DNA of 26,499 nucleotides from a virus, in IMG/VR virus record IMGVR_UViG_3300034524_000064, positions 1-26,499 of that record. One strand, written 5' to 3'. Positions 1 to 7,544 of the stretch are shown piece after piece (positions within the stretch are counted from its first letter, which is position 1; the number at the start of each line of letters is the position of its first letter). Made by a program: the position numbers and the translations under genes. The notes under the pieces were generated by a model. The model made no database searches, was not told the DNA's origin, and saw only the letters and a program-made list of their open reading frames with translations.

Positions 1-9
1 TGATTTAAG

Positions 10-111
10 ATGGACGAAAGACTACTTAGGATTTACAATTTCTTATTGCGCCTCGGACGAATAACTCTTGAAGATGTTCCTGAGTCTTATAGAAGTGCGC
101 TTGTTACTTAG
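10..111 (+). CDS. Small phage tail-region protein, CD1375-like
   Basis: A 33-residue ORF that begins at ATG 10, directly after an in-frame TGA at 1-3, and ends with TAG. It contains the phrase LEDVPESYRSAL. The pattern 'short helix, then (I/L)T(L/I)EDVPExYR' is typical of tiny CD1375-type proteins found in tail and fibre regions of Firmicutes phages; their function is not known. The ribosome site would lie at or beyond the window edge and cannot be judged. It is probably the last gene of the tail operon that enters from the left, since the next gene has its own promoter. Confidence 0.6.
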   Translation: MDERLLRIYNFLLRLGRITLEDVPESYRSALVT

Positions 112-144
112 TAGGACTTAACTACGCAATAACAATATAATATA

Positions 145-173
145 TTGACTGCATACGGATAGTATGGTATGAT
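145..173 (+). promoter_or_regulatory. Sigma-A type promoter of the recombinase gene
   Basis: The -35 box TTGACT (145-150) and the -10 box TATGAT (168-173) are separated by exactly 17 bases. Transcription would start near 180, about 30 bases before the recombinase ATG. The -10 box lies inside the left arm of the inverted repeat at 161-214, so a protein bound there would block the promoter. Confidence 0.75.
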
Positions 174-214
174 CACCTATGAAATGGTAAATGGAGGGTT
201 GATCATACCATGCT
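161..214. repeat. Inverted repeat over -10 box and start codon of recombinase
   Basis: The arms are 161-175 (AGTATGGTATGATCA) and 200-214 (its reverse complement with one mismatch), with a 24-base spacer. The left arm covers the -10 box and the right arm covers the ATG; the GGAGGG ribosome site is in the spacer. Because the left arm lies upstream of the expected transcript start, the repeat probably acts as DNA: an autoregulatory operator, or recombinase binding or inversion sites. Confidence 0.7.
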
Positions 215-1223
215 ATCTAATACTTTAAATGTTGTTGCAAACGAATTACTGTTAACTCAACTTATTAACGAAATAACACAAGTATGCCGTGAAATTAATG
301 TTTTGGAGTTAAGAACACGTTTTAGTAATGTGCTTTCATTATATGAAATAAAACCTATAGGATCAGCTCCACAATTTCAATCTGATCTAGAAGATAAAAT
401 AGCACTATTTTTAGCTTCTAAACAACTAGAGGGTTTAAGTAAAGTTACTTTAGATGGGTACAAAATTGAACTGAGACTTTTTGCTAAACATATACAAAAA
501 CCTATAGAACAAATAACAACAGCAGATATTAGAGCTTATTTAGGACAGTTTCCTCATTTAAAGTTAAGTTCGTTAACTAAAAGATTATCTGTTCTCAAGA
601 GCTTTTTTGGCTGGTTAAATTCAGAAGAAATAATCCAACGTGATCCTACACGAAAAATTAAGCCTCCTAAAACAGAGAAAGCTCTTCCTAAAGCTTTAAC
701 AATTGAAGAGTTAGAAATGCTAAGAGAAGCTTGTCAGACATCAAGAGAAAGGGCACTTATTGAAATATTTTATGCTACTGGATGTAGACTTTCTGAAATT
801 TATCAGTTAAATCGTCAGGATATAAATTGGCAGACTCAATCTGCTAGAGTAATTGGTAAAGGCACAAAAGAGCGAGAAGTATTCTTTAGTTTTCGGGCTT
901 TGTTTCATTTACGTAAATATTTAGCAAGTCGTAATGATGATTGTCCTGCATTGTTTATAACAGAAAGAAAGCCTTATCGTAGATTGTCAAGAAGAGCAAT
1001 CCAAAGAGAGATTAAGTTAATTGCTCAAAGGGCAGGAATAAAGAAAAATGTTCATCCTCATACTATGAGACATACTTTTGCTACTTTAACTTTAAATAAC
1101 GGTGCTGATCTTGCAACTATTCAAGCTCTCTTGGGTCATGCCAATCCTGCTACTACACAGGTTTATGCTCAAGTAAGTGATGAGAGAAAGAGAGAACAAT
1201 ATAGACGTCATCTTGTGATGTAA
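210..1223 (+). CDS. Tyrosine recombinase / integrase (XerC/D-like)
   Basis: A 337-residue phage-type site-specific recombinase. An N-terminal helical extension of about 70 residues precedes a SAM-like core-binding domain (about 70-150) and the catalytic domain. The catalytic set is complete: Arg193 (GCRLSE), Lys near 220 (GKGTKE), His284 and Arg287 (HTMRH), His310 (LGHANP) and the Tyr nucleophile at 319 (TTQVYAQ). The start is ATG 210, 11 bases after GGAGGG. It has its own promoter and a hairpin terminator, so it is a separate unit placed inside the tail genes, away from the repressor at 10951-11322. It could be the phage integrase, a chromosome dimer resolution-like enzyme, or a recombinase acting on a local invertible site. 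The family call is firm; the role is inferred. Confidence 0.93.
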   Translation: MLSNTLNVVANELLLTQLINEITQVCREINVLELRTRFSNVLSLYEIKPIGSAPQFQSDLEDKIALFLASKQLEGLSKVTLDGYKIELRLFAKHIQKPIEQITTADIRAYLGQFPHLKLSSLTKRLSVLKSFFGWLNSEEIIQRDPTRKIKPPKTEKALPKALTIEELEMLREACQTSRERALIEIFYATGCRLSEIYQLNRQDINWQTQSARVIGKGTKEREVFFSFRALFHLRKYLASRNDDCPALFITERKPYRRLSRRAIQREIKLIAQRAGIKKNVHPHTMRHTFATLTLNNGADLATIQALLGHANPATTQVYAQVSDERKREQYRRHLVM

Positions 1224-1229
1224 ATAATG

Positions 1230-1250
1230 GCCGCCTTTTAAGGCGGCTTT
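1230..1250 (+). terminator. Hairpin terminator after recombinase gene
   Basis: GCCGCC (1230-1235) pairs with GGCGGC (1242-1247) around TTTTAA, followed by a short TTT run. It lies 7 bases after the recombinase stop. The weak T tract makes it a modest terminator. Confidence 0.6.
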
Positions 1251-1294
1251 AACATATCCAAAAGACAGTATTATTAAAAGGAGTTTCGATAGAT

Positions 1295-2356
1295 ATGTTC
1301 AATAGTAAAGCTTATAATACTTTACTGTTTAACGATACAAGTTTATATTTTGGGTCTGTTCTTCTTAATGGAACTAGTAATATAAGCATTTTAGCTAATT
1401 TAATTCTTCAAGCTCATACCTCATTAACTGGTCAAGGTAACATCGAAATTTATGTAGTTAAAAGACAATTCAGTTCAACTAATTTTGCTGGCATAAGTAA
1501 TATTCAAGTTATACCTCTTAAAATTTTATATGGAAATTCTTTATTAGAAGGAATAGGGAATTTAACAGTAAATGCCTTAAAAATATTGTTTGCTACATTA
1601 CAAATGAATGGTATAGGAAACTTATCAGGAAAAGCTATAGCAGCTTCTTTTATAATAACATCAGACAATATTTTACAGCCTCTCAATGTTCAAGTTTTAC
1701 GTGATAGTAGAGAAGATTTGTTGCCTGGTATACGAGAATTTACTGAAGAAATTCCCGGCCGCCATGGTGAAATAGATTTTGGTAGTGAATTTCAACCACG
1801 AATATTAGAATTGCATGTGATTAGTGTAGATGACCTTAATATAAGTTTACGAGAACAGATTAAAAGAGATATTGCTAAATATCTTGATCCGACCAAAGGA
1901 GTTAAAACGCTTATATTTGCAAATGATGATACCAAAACATATAACGTAAAATATGCAGGAAGAATTGATTTAAAACAATATCCAACACGGTTGGAGTTTA
2001 CTATTCCATTTAAATGCAGCGATCCTTTTATTATGGCTACTTATGAAAAAAACCATACAGGTAGTGGTATTTTAACTAATGAAGGTACATTTGAAACACC
2101 AGTTGTCATTACAATTAAAGGGCCGGTTACTAATCCATCAGTAAAAATAGGCAATAATACACTAACTTATACCGGCACATTAAGCAGTACTGATACTCTT
2201 ATTATTAATACTGAAACAATGACTGTTACTTTTAATGGTGTAAATGCATTAGCTAACTACAGCGGAAGTTTTCCTAAACTTCCTCCAGGCAACACAGAAG
2301 TTGTAGCTGCCAGTAGTGGTACTACAATATTTACTTGGCGAGATCGTTGGATTTAA
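1295..2356 (+). CDS. Distal tail protein (Dit-like) with N-terminal repeats
   Basis: A 353-residue protein with AAAGGAG upstream of ATG 1295. Residues 1-12 carry FNSKAYNTLLFN, an 'FNxxxYNxxxFN' opening that I associate with tail proteins of clostridial phages. About residues 20-118 form five degenerate units of about 20 residues with the pattern LxGxGNI/L. The C-terminal part from about 125 (LQPLNVQVLRDSR, then IPGRHGEIDFG) matches the distal tail protein family (Sipho_tail/Dit), which forms the hub between the tail tube and the tip. It is followed immediately by the tail endopeptidase gene, the usual Dit-Tal order. The repeats may be surface-exposed decoration or adhesin elements; that part is inference. 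Confidence 0.8.
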   Translation: MFNSKAYNTLLFNDTSLYFGSVLLNGTSNISILANLILQAHTSLTGQGNIEIYVVKRQFSSTNFAGISNIQVIPLKILYGNSLLEGIGNLTVNALKILFATLQMNGIGNLSGKAIAASFIITSDNILQPLNVQVLRDSREDLLPGIREFTEEIPGRHGEIDFGSEFQPRILELHVISVDDLNISLREQIKRDIAKYLDPTKGVKTLIFANDDTKTYNVKYAGRIDLKQYPTRLEFTIPFKCSDPFIMATYEKNHTGSGILTNEGTFETPVVITIKGPVTNPSVKIGNNTLTYTGTLSSTDTLIINTETMTVTFNGVNALANYSGSFPKLPPGNTEVVAASSGTTIFTWRDRWI

Positions 2357-2369
2357 AGAAGGTGGTATT

Positions 2370-4667
2370 ATGCCATTGATTATACCAGAATATATTGAAA
2401 TCCGTAATGCTACTGGTCAAACAGTAGCTTATTTATCTCCTGATGCTGATGGATTAAAAGAAGTCTGGATTGATCAACGATTAAATGGAGAATGTACTTT
2501 AAGTTTCCAATTACCTTTAAATTCAGATAAATGGAGTGCTCTTACACCTGAATGTCGTATTATTGCTGGAGGTAGAGAATTTGTTGTTTTACTTCCAGAT
2601 GTAATAGATATTGAACGTGATAATCAAGGTAAAACATGGGGAAAGGTTACAGCACACGAAAGCTGGATTTTACTTGATAAGCAGTATCCTACTGTTTCAA
2701 ATGATCCACAGAATCCTACCCCTGCTGATTTACAGGTAAGCATTATTTCAGGCGGCCCATCTACTGGAGGGTATCCACAAGGTAGCGCAGGAAGCGCTCT
2801 AACTTATTTACTGCAAAATTCTGGTTGGTCAGTAGGAACAGTAGATGTTACAGGCACACACGATTTAGAAACAGAAAAAGAAAGCCTTTTGGCTAATATA
2901 AAGAAAGTACAAGAAATATGGGGTGGATATTTAGTTTGGGATAGTATTAATAAAACTGTTTCCTTACGAGCTGAAGCTACTTGGCAAAATTATAGTGGTT
3001 TTCAGATAAGATATGCAAAAAATCTTAAAAGTATTACTAGAACTGCTAATTATGATATTATCACAAGGTTATATCCGTTTGGTCAAGATGACTTAGATAT
3101 TTCAAGTGTGAATAATGGAGTTAAGTATTTAGAAGATTTTAGTTATACTTCCAATATTTATGTTGGTATTTATCAAAATCAGGATATATCTGATCCACAA
3201 GAATTAAAAGATAAGGCAAGTGAAGTTCTTTCTAAACTCTGTAAACCACGTTATACTTATCGAGTTCAAATAGTTGATCTAAGAACACTACCTGAATATA
3301 GTCATGAAGATTTTATTTTAGGTGATCTTGTAGATGTAATAGATGAACAGTTAGATATTAATGTTAGAACTAGAATTATACGTCATAAATATAATGTTTT
3401 CCAACCTTGGCGTTGCGAGTTAGAATTGGGAGAGCCAGAAGAACGATTAGCAGTACAACTTGCAGAATCTTTTGATGCGGCAAGATTTGTTCGGGAAGCA
3501 TTAAGACCTAATCCTGCTACTTCTAATCTGCTTAAAGGATTTATTAATACATTCGCTACCCAAATTAATAGTGCCAACGGTAAATTGGTATGGAATGATT
3601 CTACTTTAGAAGCTATAGAAATAAATGCAAACGGAAATGAAACAGGCCGTAGAGTAAGAATTACGCCTGGCGGTATTGGAGTAAGTATTGACGGTGGTCA
3701 AACTTATGAAACAGCCATGACAGGGGCCGGTGTGTTGGCAAATAAAGTTATTGTAAATGAGTTATACGCCTTGGCTACTGATGATGGCCTTACCAAATTA
3801 GCAGCAGACGGTTTGCATGTATATGACAGAAATTTAGCAGAACGACTGATAGCTGGCCGCTGGATTGAAGGTACACAAGAGCATTTTGGACTAAAAGCAG
3901 TAGCTCAAGATGGCCGAACTGTTTTATTAGACGATCGAGGCATCCTGCAAACATGGCAGGAAGGAAGGGCAGATAATGTAGACGCCAATAATCCTTTAGT
4001 TTTAAACATTTATTTGCCAGCAGAAACACGCGAAATTAAAAGGGCTTTATTGCGATTTAAACTACAGGCATTTAGAGCTTATGAGACAGGGGCAGCGAGT
4101 GGGGGAGGAACATCAAAAACATCTAGTAGTTATTTAGGAGAAGTTGTTACCAGTTCTACTCAACCTTCAACAGTTCAAAGTAGTGCAGGATCTATATGGA
4201 ATTATGGTACAACCTATGTACCAGAACCCATGACAACTGAGGGTGGTCATAATCATGGTATTCCCGATGGTACAGCTTTAATGACAGCTGATGGAGGCAC
4301 AGTTTGGTTTGCACAATCAGGATACCATACACACGCTATTGACACAGATCATAATCATAATGTAACTATACCAAGTCATAATCATACTGTTAATATACCT
4401 TCACATTCTCATACAGTCGATATACCTAATCATTCGCATGGCCTTGTTTTTGGCATTTATACCTCAACTCGAGCGTCTAACATTACCATAAAAATTAACG
4501 GTGTAGATAGAACTTCAATATTAGGTGGCCCTTTTACAGTAGATCAAAATAGTCTTGATATAAAACAATATTTAAGTATAGGCCAATGGAATACTATTGA
4601 AATTGGTAGTAGTACTTTAGGAAGGGTGGATGCTTCCTTATTTATTCAAACCTTACTTACTGTTTAA
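2370..4667 (+). CDS. Tail-associated endopeptidase / tail tip protein (Tal) with His-rich fibre region
   Basis: A 765-residue protein. I chose ATG 2370 because AGAAGGTGG lies just upstream; an 18-codon upstream extension overlaps the Dit gene. The first 370 or so residues (IRNATGQTVAYLSPDADG, later YRVQIVDLRTLPEYSHEDF and GDLVDVIDEQLDI) fit the prophage endopeptidase tail family, the baseplate protein that follows Dit. The C-terminal third is fibre-like and includes a run of HxH motifs (about nucleotides 4243-4440: GHNHG, HTH, HNHN, SHNHT, SHSHT, NHSHG), a pattern that coordinates metal ions in trimeric phage fibres. The protein probably combines the tail tip with the receptor-binding region. 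Its stop overlaps the convergent stop of the moron. Confidence 0.83.
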   Translation: MPLIIPEYIEIRNATGQTVAYLSPDADGLKEVWIDQRLNGECTLSFQLPLNSDKWSALTPECRIIAGGREFVVLLPDVIDIERDNQGKTWGKVTAHESWILLDKQYPTVSNDPQNPTPADLQVSIISGGPSTGGYPQGSAGSALTYLLQNSGWSVGTVDVTGTHDLETEKESLLANIKKVQEIWGGYLVWDSINKTVSLRAEATWQNYSGFQIRYAKNLKSITRTANYDIITRLYPFGQDDLDISSVNNGVKYLEDFSYTSNIYVGIYQNQDISDPQELKDKASEVLSKLCKPRYTYRVQIVDLRTLPEYSHEDFILGDLVDVIDEQLDINVRTRIIRHKYNVFQPWRCELELGEPEERLAVQLAESFDAARFVREALRPNPATSNLLKGFINTFATQINSANGKLVWNDSTLEAIEINANGNETGRRVRITPGGIGVSIDGGQTYETAMTGAGVLANKVIVNELYALATDDGLTKLAADGLHVYDRNLAERLIAGRWIEGTQEHFGLKAVAQDGRTVLLDDRGILQTWQEGRADNVDANNPLVLNIYLPAETREIKRALLRFKLQAFRAYETGAASGGGTSKTSSSYLGEVVTSSTQPSTVQSSAGSIWNYGTTYVPEPMTTEGGHNHGIPDGTALMTADGGTVWFAQSGYHTHAIDTDHNHNVTIPSHNHTVNIPSHSHTVDIPNHSHGLVFGIYTSTRASNITIKINGVDRTSILGGPFTVDQNSLDIKQYLSIGQWNTIEIGSSTLGRVDASLFIQTLLTV

Positions 4668-5188
4668 ATGATGTTTAATGCTTTTAAATCAGACTTATAA
4701 ACTCCAGTAATACCAGTATTTGGATTGGTAATTAATCTAATATATCCTACAGTTTGCCCATTTGAATTCTTTACTTCAGTAATTATAGCTTTATTGCGTG
4801 ATTCAAACAATTGATCTACTGAAATATTAAACTCTAAATGGTTATTTGTTTTAATATATGTTCCTTCAGATGAAGCAGTCATTTCGATAATAATGCCTTT
4901 TGTTTTTAACTCTTTTAAACTTATTACTTCATCATTGGTTATTAAGGAAACAGAATTAGAACTGTTAATAATTACTACTTGCTGCTTCTCATTCCAATTT
5001 ACCTTTGCACCTAAAGCTTCTGATACAAATCTTATTGGTACGAATGTTCTACCGTTTATTATTAGCGGTGGTGGATCACAAGGCACTTCTTTACCATTGA
5101 CAATAAGTTTAATCGGCTGATCTGCAAATGCGACAACAGTAAATGAAAGAATTATACCTACTAATAGACATGTAAAAAATTTTTTCAC
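4664..5188 (-). CDS. Exported copper amine oxidase N-terminal domain protein (moron)
   Basis: A 174-residue protein on the minus strand, against the direction of all neighbouring structural genes. It has a signal peptide (MKKFF, hydrophobic core to about residue 22, cleavage near AFADQ), then one copper-amine-oxidase-N type repeat: IKLIVNGKEV, PPLIINGRTFVPIRFVSEAL and VNWNEKQQVVII. Such domains are common in cell-surface proteins of Clostridia; copper is not implied. The start is GTG 5186-5188 after TAGGAGGG. It has its own upstream sigma-A type promoter and a GTTACAA-N13-CCTAA element. An independently transcribed exported protein between tail and lysis genes suggests a lysogenic conversion gene that modifies the host surface. 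The C-terminal 90 residues are not recognised. Confidence 0.75.
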   Translation of the reverse strand: MKKFFTCLLVGIILSFTVVAFADQPIKLIVNGKEVPCDPPPLIINGRTFVPIRFVSEALGAKVNWNEKQQVVIINSSNSVSLITNDEVISLKELKTKGIIIEMTASSEGTYIKTNNHLEFNISVDQLFESRNKAIITEVKNSNGQTVGYIRLITNPNTGITGVYKSDLKALNII

Positions 5189-5209
5189 CGCTCATGCCCT
5201 CCTATATAG

Positions 5210-5237
5210 AAATTAGGATGACTATCCTAATTGTAAC
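5210..5237 (-). promoter_or_regulatory. GTTACAA-N13-CCTAA element, copy 1 (upstream of the moron)
   Basis: Read on the minus strand: GTTACAA (5231-5237), a 13-base spacer and CCTAATTT (5210-5217). It lies just upstream of the moron ribosome site and points the same way as the gene. This copy also holds an 8-base inverted repeat, ATTAGGAT/ATCCTAAT. It sits downstream of a sigma-A type promoter, so it could act as an operator as well as a promoter. Confidence 0.7.
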
Positions 5238-5254
5238 ACAATAACCTTAATTTT

Positions 5255-5282
5255 ATTCTATATCTCATCCTGAATTTGTCAA
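5255..5282 (-). promoter_or_regulatory. Sigma-A type promoter reading leftward to the moron
   Basis: On the minus strand, TTGACA (5277-5282) and TAGAAT (5255-5260) are 16 bases apart. Transcription would begin near 5248 and cross element copy 1 before the gene. A perfect -35 box suggests expression by host polymerase, as expected for a gene active in the lysogen. Confidence 0.6.
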
Positions 5283-5308
5283 GGAAATTATTGGTAAGGA
5301 GGATAAAA

Positions 5309-6313
5309 ATGGCTAATACTTATCTATTTCCGTATGAAATTCAAGAAGTAACTCCTCAATCAGGTATACCCTGGAATGTTCAACAGGTAAATGCTCCTTC
5401 ATTTTGGCAGCGTACAAAAGGAGATGGTGCAGTAGTAGCGATAATTGATACAGGATTAGATGTAAATCATCCTGAATTTGCTGGACGTGTTATAAGTTAT
5501 CAGAATTTTACTTCAGATGCTTCATTAGATAGTGACGGCCATGGAACTCATGTTGCAGGTATTATAGCTGGAAAAACTGTCGGTGTGGCTCCAGAATGTC
5601 GTTTAATGGCGTTAAAAGCATTAGGTAATGGTATGGGAGCTTTTAGCATTGAAAATGCTTTTAAATATATTTTAGACTATAATGAAAAAGTTCCAGAACA
5701 AGATCGAGTAGTAGCAGTAAATTGCAGTTGGGGAGGGCCTTATAATCCTATACACCATTATTTAATCAGGCGACTTATACACAGTGGTGTTGCTGTTATA
5801 GTTGCAGCTGGAAATGCAGGTGATGGAAAACCTGAAACTGAAGAAATTTTTAGCTGGCCTGGCTTTTTGTATGAAGTTATAACAACAGGAGCTACTAATA
5901 AAGACGGCCAACCAGCAGGATATTCAAGCAGTTATGATGGAATTGATATAGGAGCTCCTGGTACAGAAATATATAGTGCTTGGCCTGGTGGTGGGTATAA
6001 ATTACTAAGCGGCACTAGTATGGCAACGCCCCATGTTACGGCAGCTTATGCTTTAATAGCTGCCGCTTTTAAACAACGTGAAGGCAGATACCCCACGGTA
6101 GATGAAGGAGAAGAAATTCTGTTTAAGCATATTCGCCAAACAGGAGCAGATCCACGTTTTATCGGAAAAGGTTTACTGGATTTAACATTTGATTTTAAAC
6201 GGTGGCCGTTGTATCGAGTACAAACAGGAGCTTATTATTATAAACAGGGTGCAAAAATTACTTCTCAAAAATTAAAAGATGCTGGCTTTAATACTTACAT
6301 TGTTAAGTATTAG
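5309..6313 (+). CDS. Subtilisin-like serine protease (S8) with C-terminal SPOR-like domain
   Basis: A 334-residue protein from ATG 5309, preceded by AAGGAGG; an upstream in-frame start at 5276 lacks a ribosome site. The catalytic triad is intact: Asp47 (AIIDTGLD), His78 (GHGTHVAG) and Ser237 (SGTSMATPH), with oxyanion Asn near 168 (VIVAAGNAG). No signal peptide or long propeptide is visible, which resembles intracellular subtilisins or virion proteins. The last 33 residues (YRVQTGAYYY, KDAGFNTYIVKY) resemble a SPOR domain, a module known to bind peptidoglycan stripped of stem peptides. The gene lies between the tail and holin/amidase genes, so it may assist cell-wall passage or host lysis, or process virion proteins. 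Fold and catalysis are well supported; the role is inferred. Confidence 0.9.
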   Translation: MANTYLFPYEIQEVTPQSGIPWNVQQVNAPSFWQRTKGDGAVVAIIDTGLDVNHPEFAGRVISYQNFTSDASLDSDGHGTHVAGIIAGKTVGVAPECRLMALKALGNGMGAFSIENAFKYILDYNEKVPEQDRVVAVNCSWGGPYNPIHHYLIRRLIHSGVAVIVAAGNAGDGKPETEEIFSWPGFLYEVITTGATNKDGQPAGYSSSYDGIDIGAPGTEIYSAWPGGGYKLLSGTSMATPHVTAAYALIAAAFKQREGRYPTVDEGEEILFKHIRQTGADPRFIGKGLLDLTFDFKRWPLYRVQTGAYYYKQGAKITSQKLKDAGFNTYIVKY

Positions 6314-6328
6314 AGAGGGGGTATCAAA

Positions 6329-6526
6329 TTGGAAATGGAGCAGATTGTAGAAATGTTAGGTAGGCATGAAGAACGTATCTCAAATTTAGAAAAGTGGCAG
6401 GAAAAACAAAATGGCAGTCTACAACGGTTAGAGACGAAAGTAGATAACATAAATAAGCTACTTTTAACTTTATTGGGAGGAGTATGTACTTCACTTATCT
6501 TGTTAGTGTTGCAAATGGGGAGGTGA
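6329..6526 (+). CDS. XhlA-like / holin-associated membrane protein
   Basis: A 65-residue protein. The start is TTG 6329, placed correctly after GAGAGGGGG; ATG 6335 is farther away. Residues 1-42 form a charged amphipathic coiled coil (EMLGRHEERISNLEKWQEKQ) and residues 43-62 form one transmembrane segment (LLTLLGGVCTSLILLVLQ). This matches the hemolysin XhlA family, membrane-associated partners of holins in Bacillus-type prophage lysis cassettes. The gene is 4 bases ahead of the next membrane protein gene. Confidence 0.75.
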   Translation: MEMEQIVEMLGRHEERISNLEKWQEKQNGSLQRLETKVDNINKLLLTLLGGVCTSLILLVLQMGR

Positions 6527-6530
6527 ATTT

Positions 6531-6797
6531 GTGAAAGACTTTTTTAATCGCTTAGATCAGTTTAGTTTTAAAGATTTATTGGCAATAGCTTTTAGTGGAT
6601 GGTTTTTGTTTTTCAGCTATCGAGCCTTAACAAGTAAAGATGCTTTAGAGTTAGTTAAAACATTAATACCTTTAATCAGCATAATTCTCATTGGCTATTT
6701 TGGTACAGAAGTCACTTCGTCTTATTTTAATAGACGGCAAAATTACAACAATCCGAATATAATTTCTAATCCTTTAGATCCGGATAAACCAATCTAA
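6531..6797 (+). CDS. Small membrane protein of the lysis cassette
   Basis: An 88-residue protein starting at GTG 6531 after GGGGAGG. Two hydrophobic stretches are seen, roughly residues 18-33 (LAIAFSGWFLFFSYRA) and 43-57 (LIPLISIILIGYFG), followed by a polar, Asn/Pro-rich tail. It is probably a membrane protein with two helices. Its place between the XhlA-like gene and the amidase gene suggests a holin, antiholin or accessory role, but the family is not recognised. Another holin-like protein follows the amidase. Confidence 0.6.
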   Translation: MKDFFNRLDQFSFKDLLAIAFSGWFLFFSYRALTSKDALELVKTLIPLISIILIGYFGTEVTSSYFNRRQNYNNPNIISNPLDPDKPI

Positions 6798-6812
6798 CAG
6801 GGGGTGATGCCA

Positions 6813-7544
6813 ATGCCGAGGGTAATAGTAGTAGACCCCGGCCATTAGCAAGGTGGGCGTGATCCAGGTGCTATAGGGCCGGGGGGAATAAAAGAAAAAG
6901 ATATTACGTTAGCAGTTAGTAAAAAATTAGCAAATCATTTATACCAAATAGCTGATGTGCATTTAACCCGTTGGACTGATAAACATTTCGGAATTAACGA
7001 TATTGATGATTTACAAGCAAGATGTAATATAGCTAATCAACTAAGAGCGGATTTGTTTATATCAATACACTGTAATAGTGCAGGCAGTTCTTCTGCTTAT
7101 GGAATAGAAACTTATGCACTTCAGCCAGGCGGTATAGGAGAAAAATTAGCTAAGGTAATACAAAATGAACTAATTGCTGCTACAGGTCTTGTTGATCGAG
7201 GAGTAAAATATGCCAGTTATTATGTTCTTCGTAGAACTTTTATGCCTGCTATTTTAATTGAACTAGGATTTATTAGTAATCCTACTGAAGAACAATATTT
7301 AGCTAATCCTGATTTTCAAGATGTATGCGCTAAAGCAATAGCAACAGGAATAAAGAAACATTTAGGTATATACGAGGAGGAGGCGAACAAAGTGACCGAA
7401 CAATGGAAAGAAGAGATTATGAAGTGGGGGCAGAAAAAAGAGACTCTTAATTTATCGCCGGAACATAAAGCTGATGATCCAGCGCCTAAGTGGTTTGTAG
7501 TAGCAGTTGCACAACGACTAATGGAGGCGTTAAAAAATGCTTAA
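6813..7544 (+). pseudogene. N-acetylmuramoyl-L-alanine amidase (Amidase_3 endolysin) with in-frame TAG at codon 12
   Basis: Translating from ATG 6813 (GGGGGTG upstream; ATG 6807 is an alternative) gives MPRVIVVDPGH, a TAG at 6846-6848, then QGGRDPGAIGPGG in the same frame and an intact remainder to 7544. The zinc amidase signature is otherwise complete: the His before the stop, Glu in GIKEKD, His in SIHCN and Glu in LIELGFISN. Removing the six bases TAGCAA restores the canonical PGHGGRDPGA. The stop falls just after a metal-ligand His, so an internal start such as ATG 6957 would make a dead enzyme. Options are a true nonsense lesion or hexamer insertion, suppressed or read-through amber, or an error. 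TAG serves as a normal terminator for several genes here, so global reassignment is unlikely. CCCCGGCC (6836-6843) and GGCCGGGG (6877-6884) could form a GC-rich stem around the TAG. Confidence 0.8.
7392..7544 (+). CDS. Possible separately translated C-terminal module of the endolysin
   Basis: Inside the amidase frame, a strong ribosome site GAGGAGGAGG (7374-7383) sits 8 bases before GTG 7392. Starting there would yield a 50-residue protein, MTEQWKEEIMKWGQKKE and onward to VAQRLMEALKNA, after the catalytic domain. Some endolysins make an extra C-terminal wall-binding polypeptide from an internal start. The segment resembles short helical wall-binding or SLH-like pieces, but I cannot assign it. 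It could also simply be coding sequence that happens to look like a ribosome site. Confidence 0.4.
   Translation: MTEQWKEEIMKWGQKKETLNLSPEHKADDPAPKWFVVAVAQRLMEALKNA

Noticed and set aside
2316-2369. N-terminal extension of the tail endopeptidase
   Set aside because: It overlaps the distal tail protein gene and lacks a ribosome site, whereas ATG 2370 has one.
6846-6848. Whole-phage reassignment of TAG to an amino acid
   Set aside because: TAG ends several clear genes (for example at 6313, 7740, 21671, 22437, 22949 and 26211), and no suppressor tRNA was recognised in the window.
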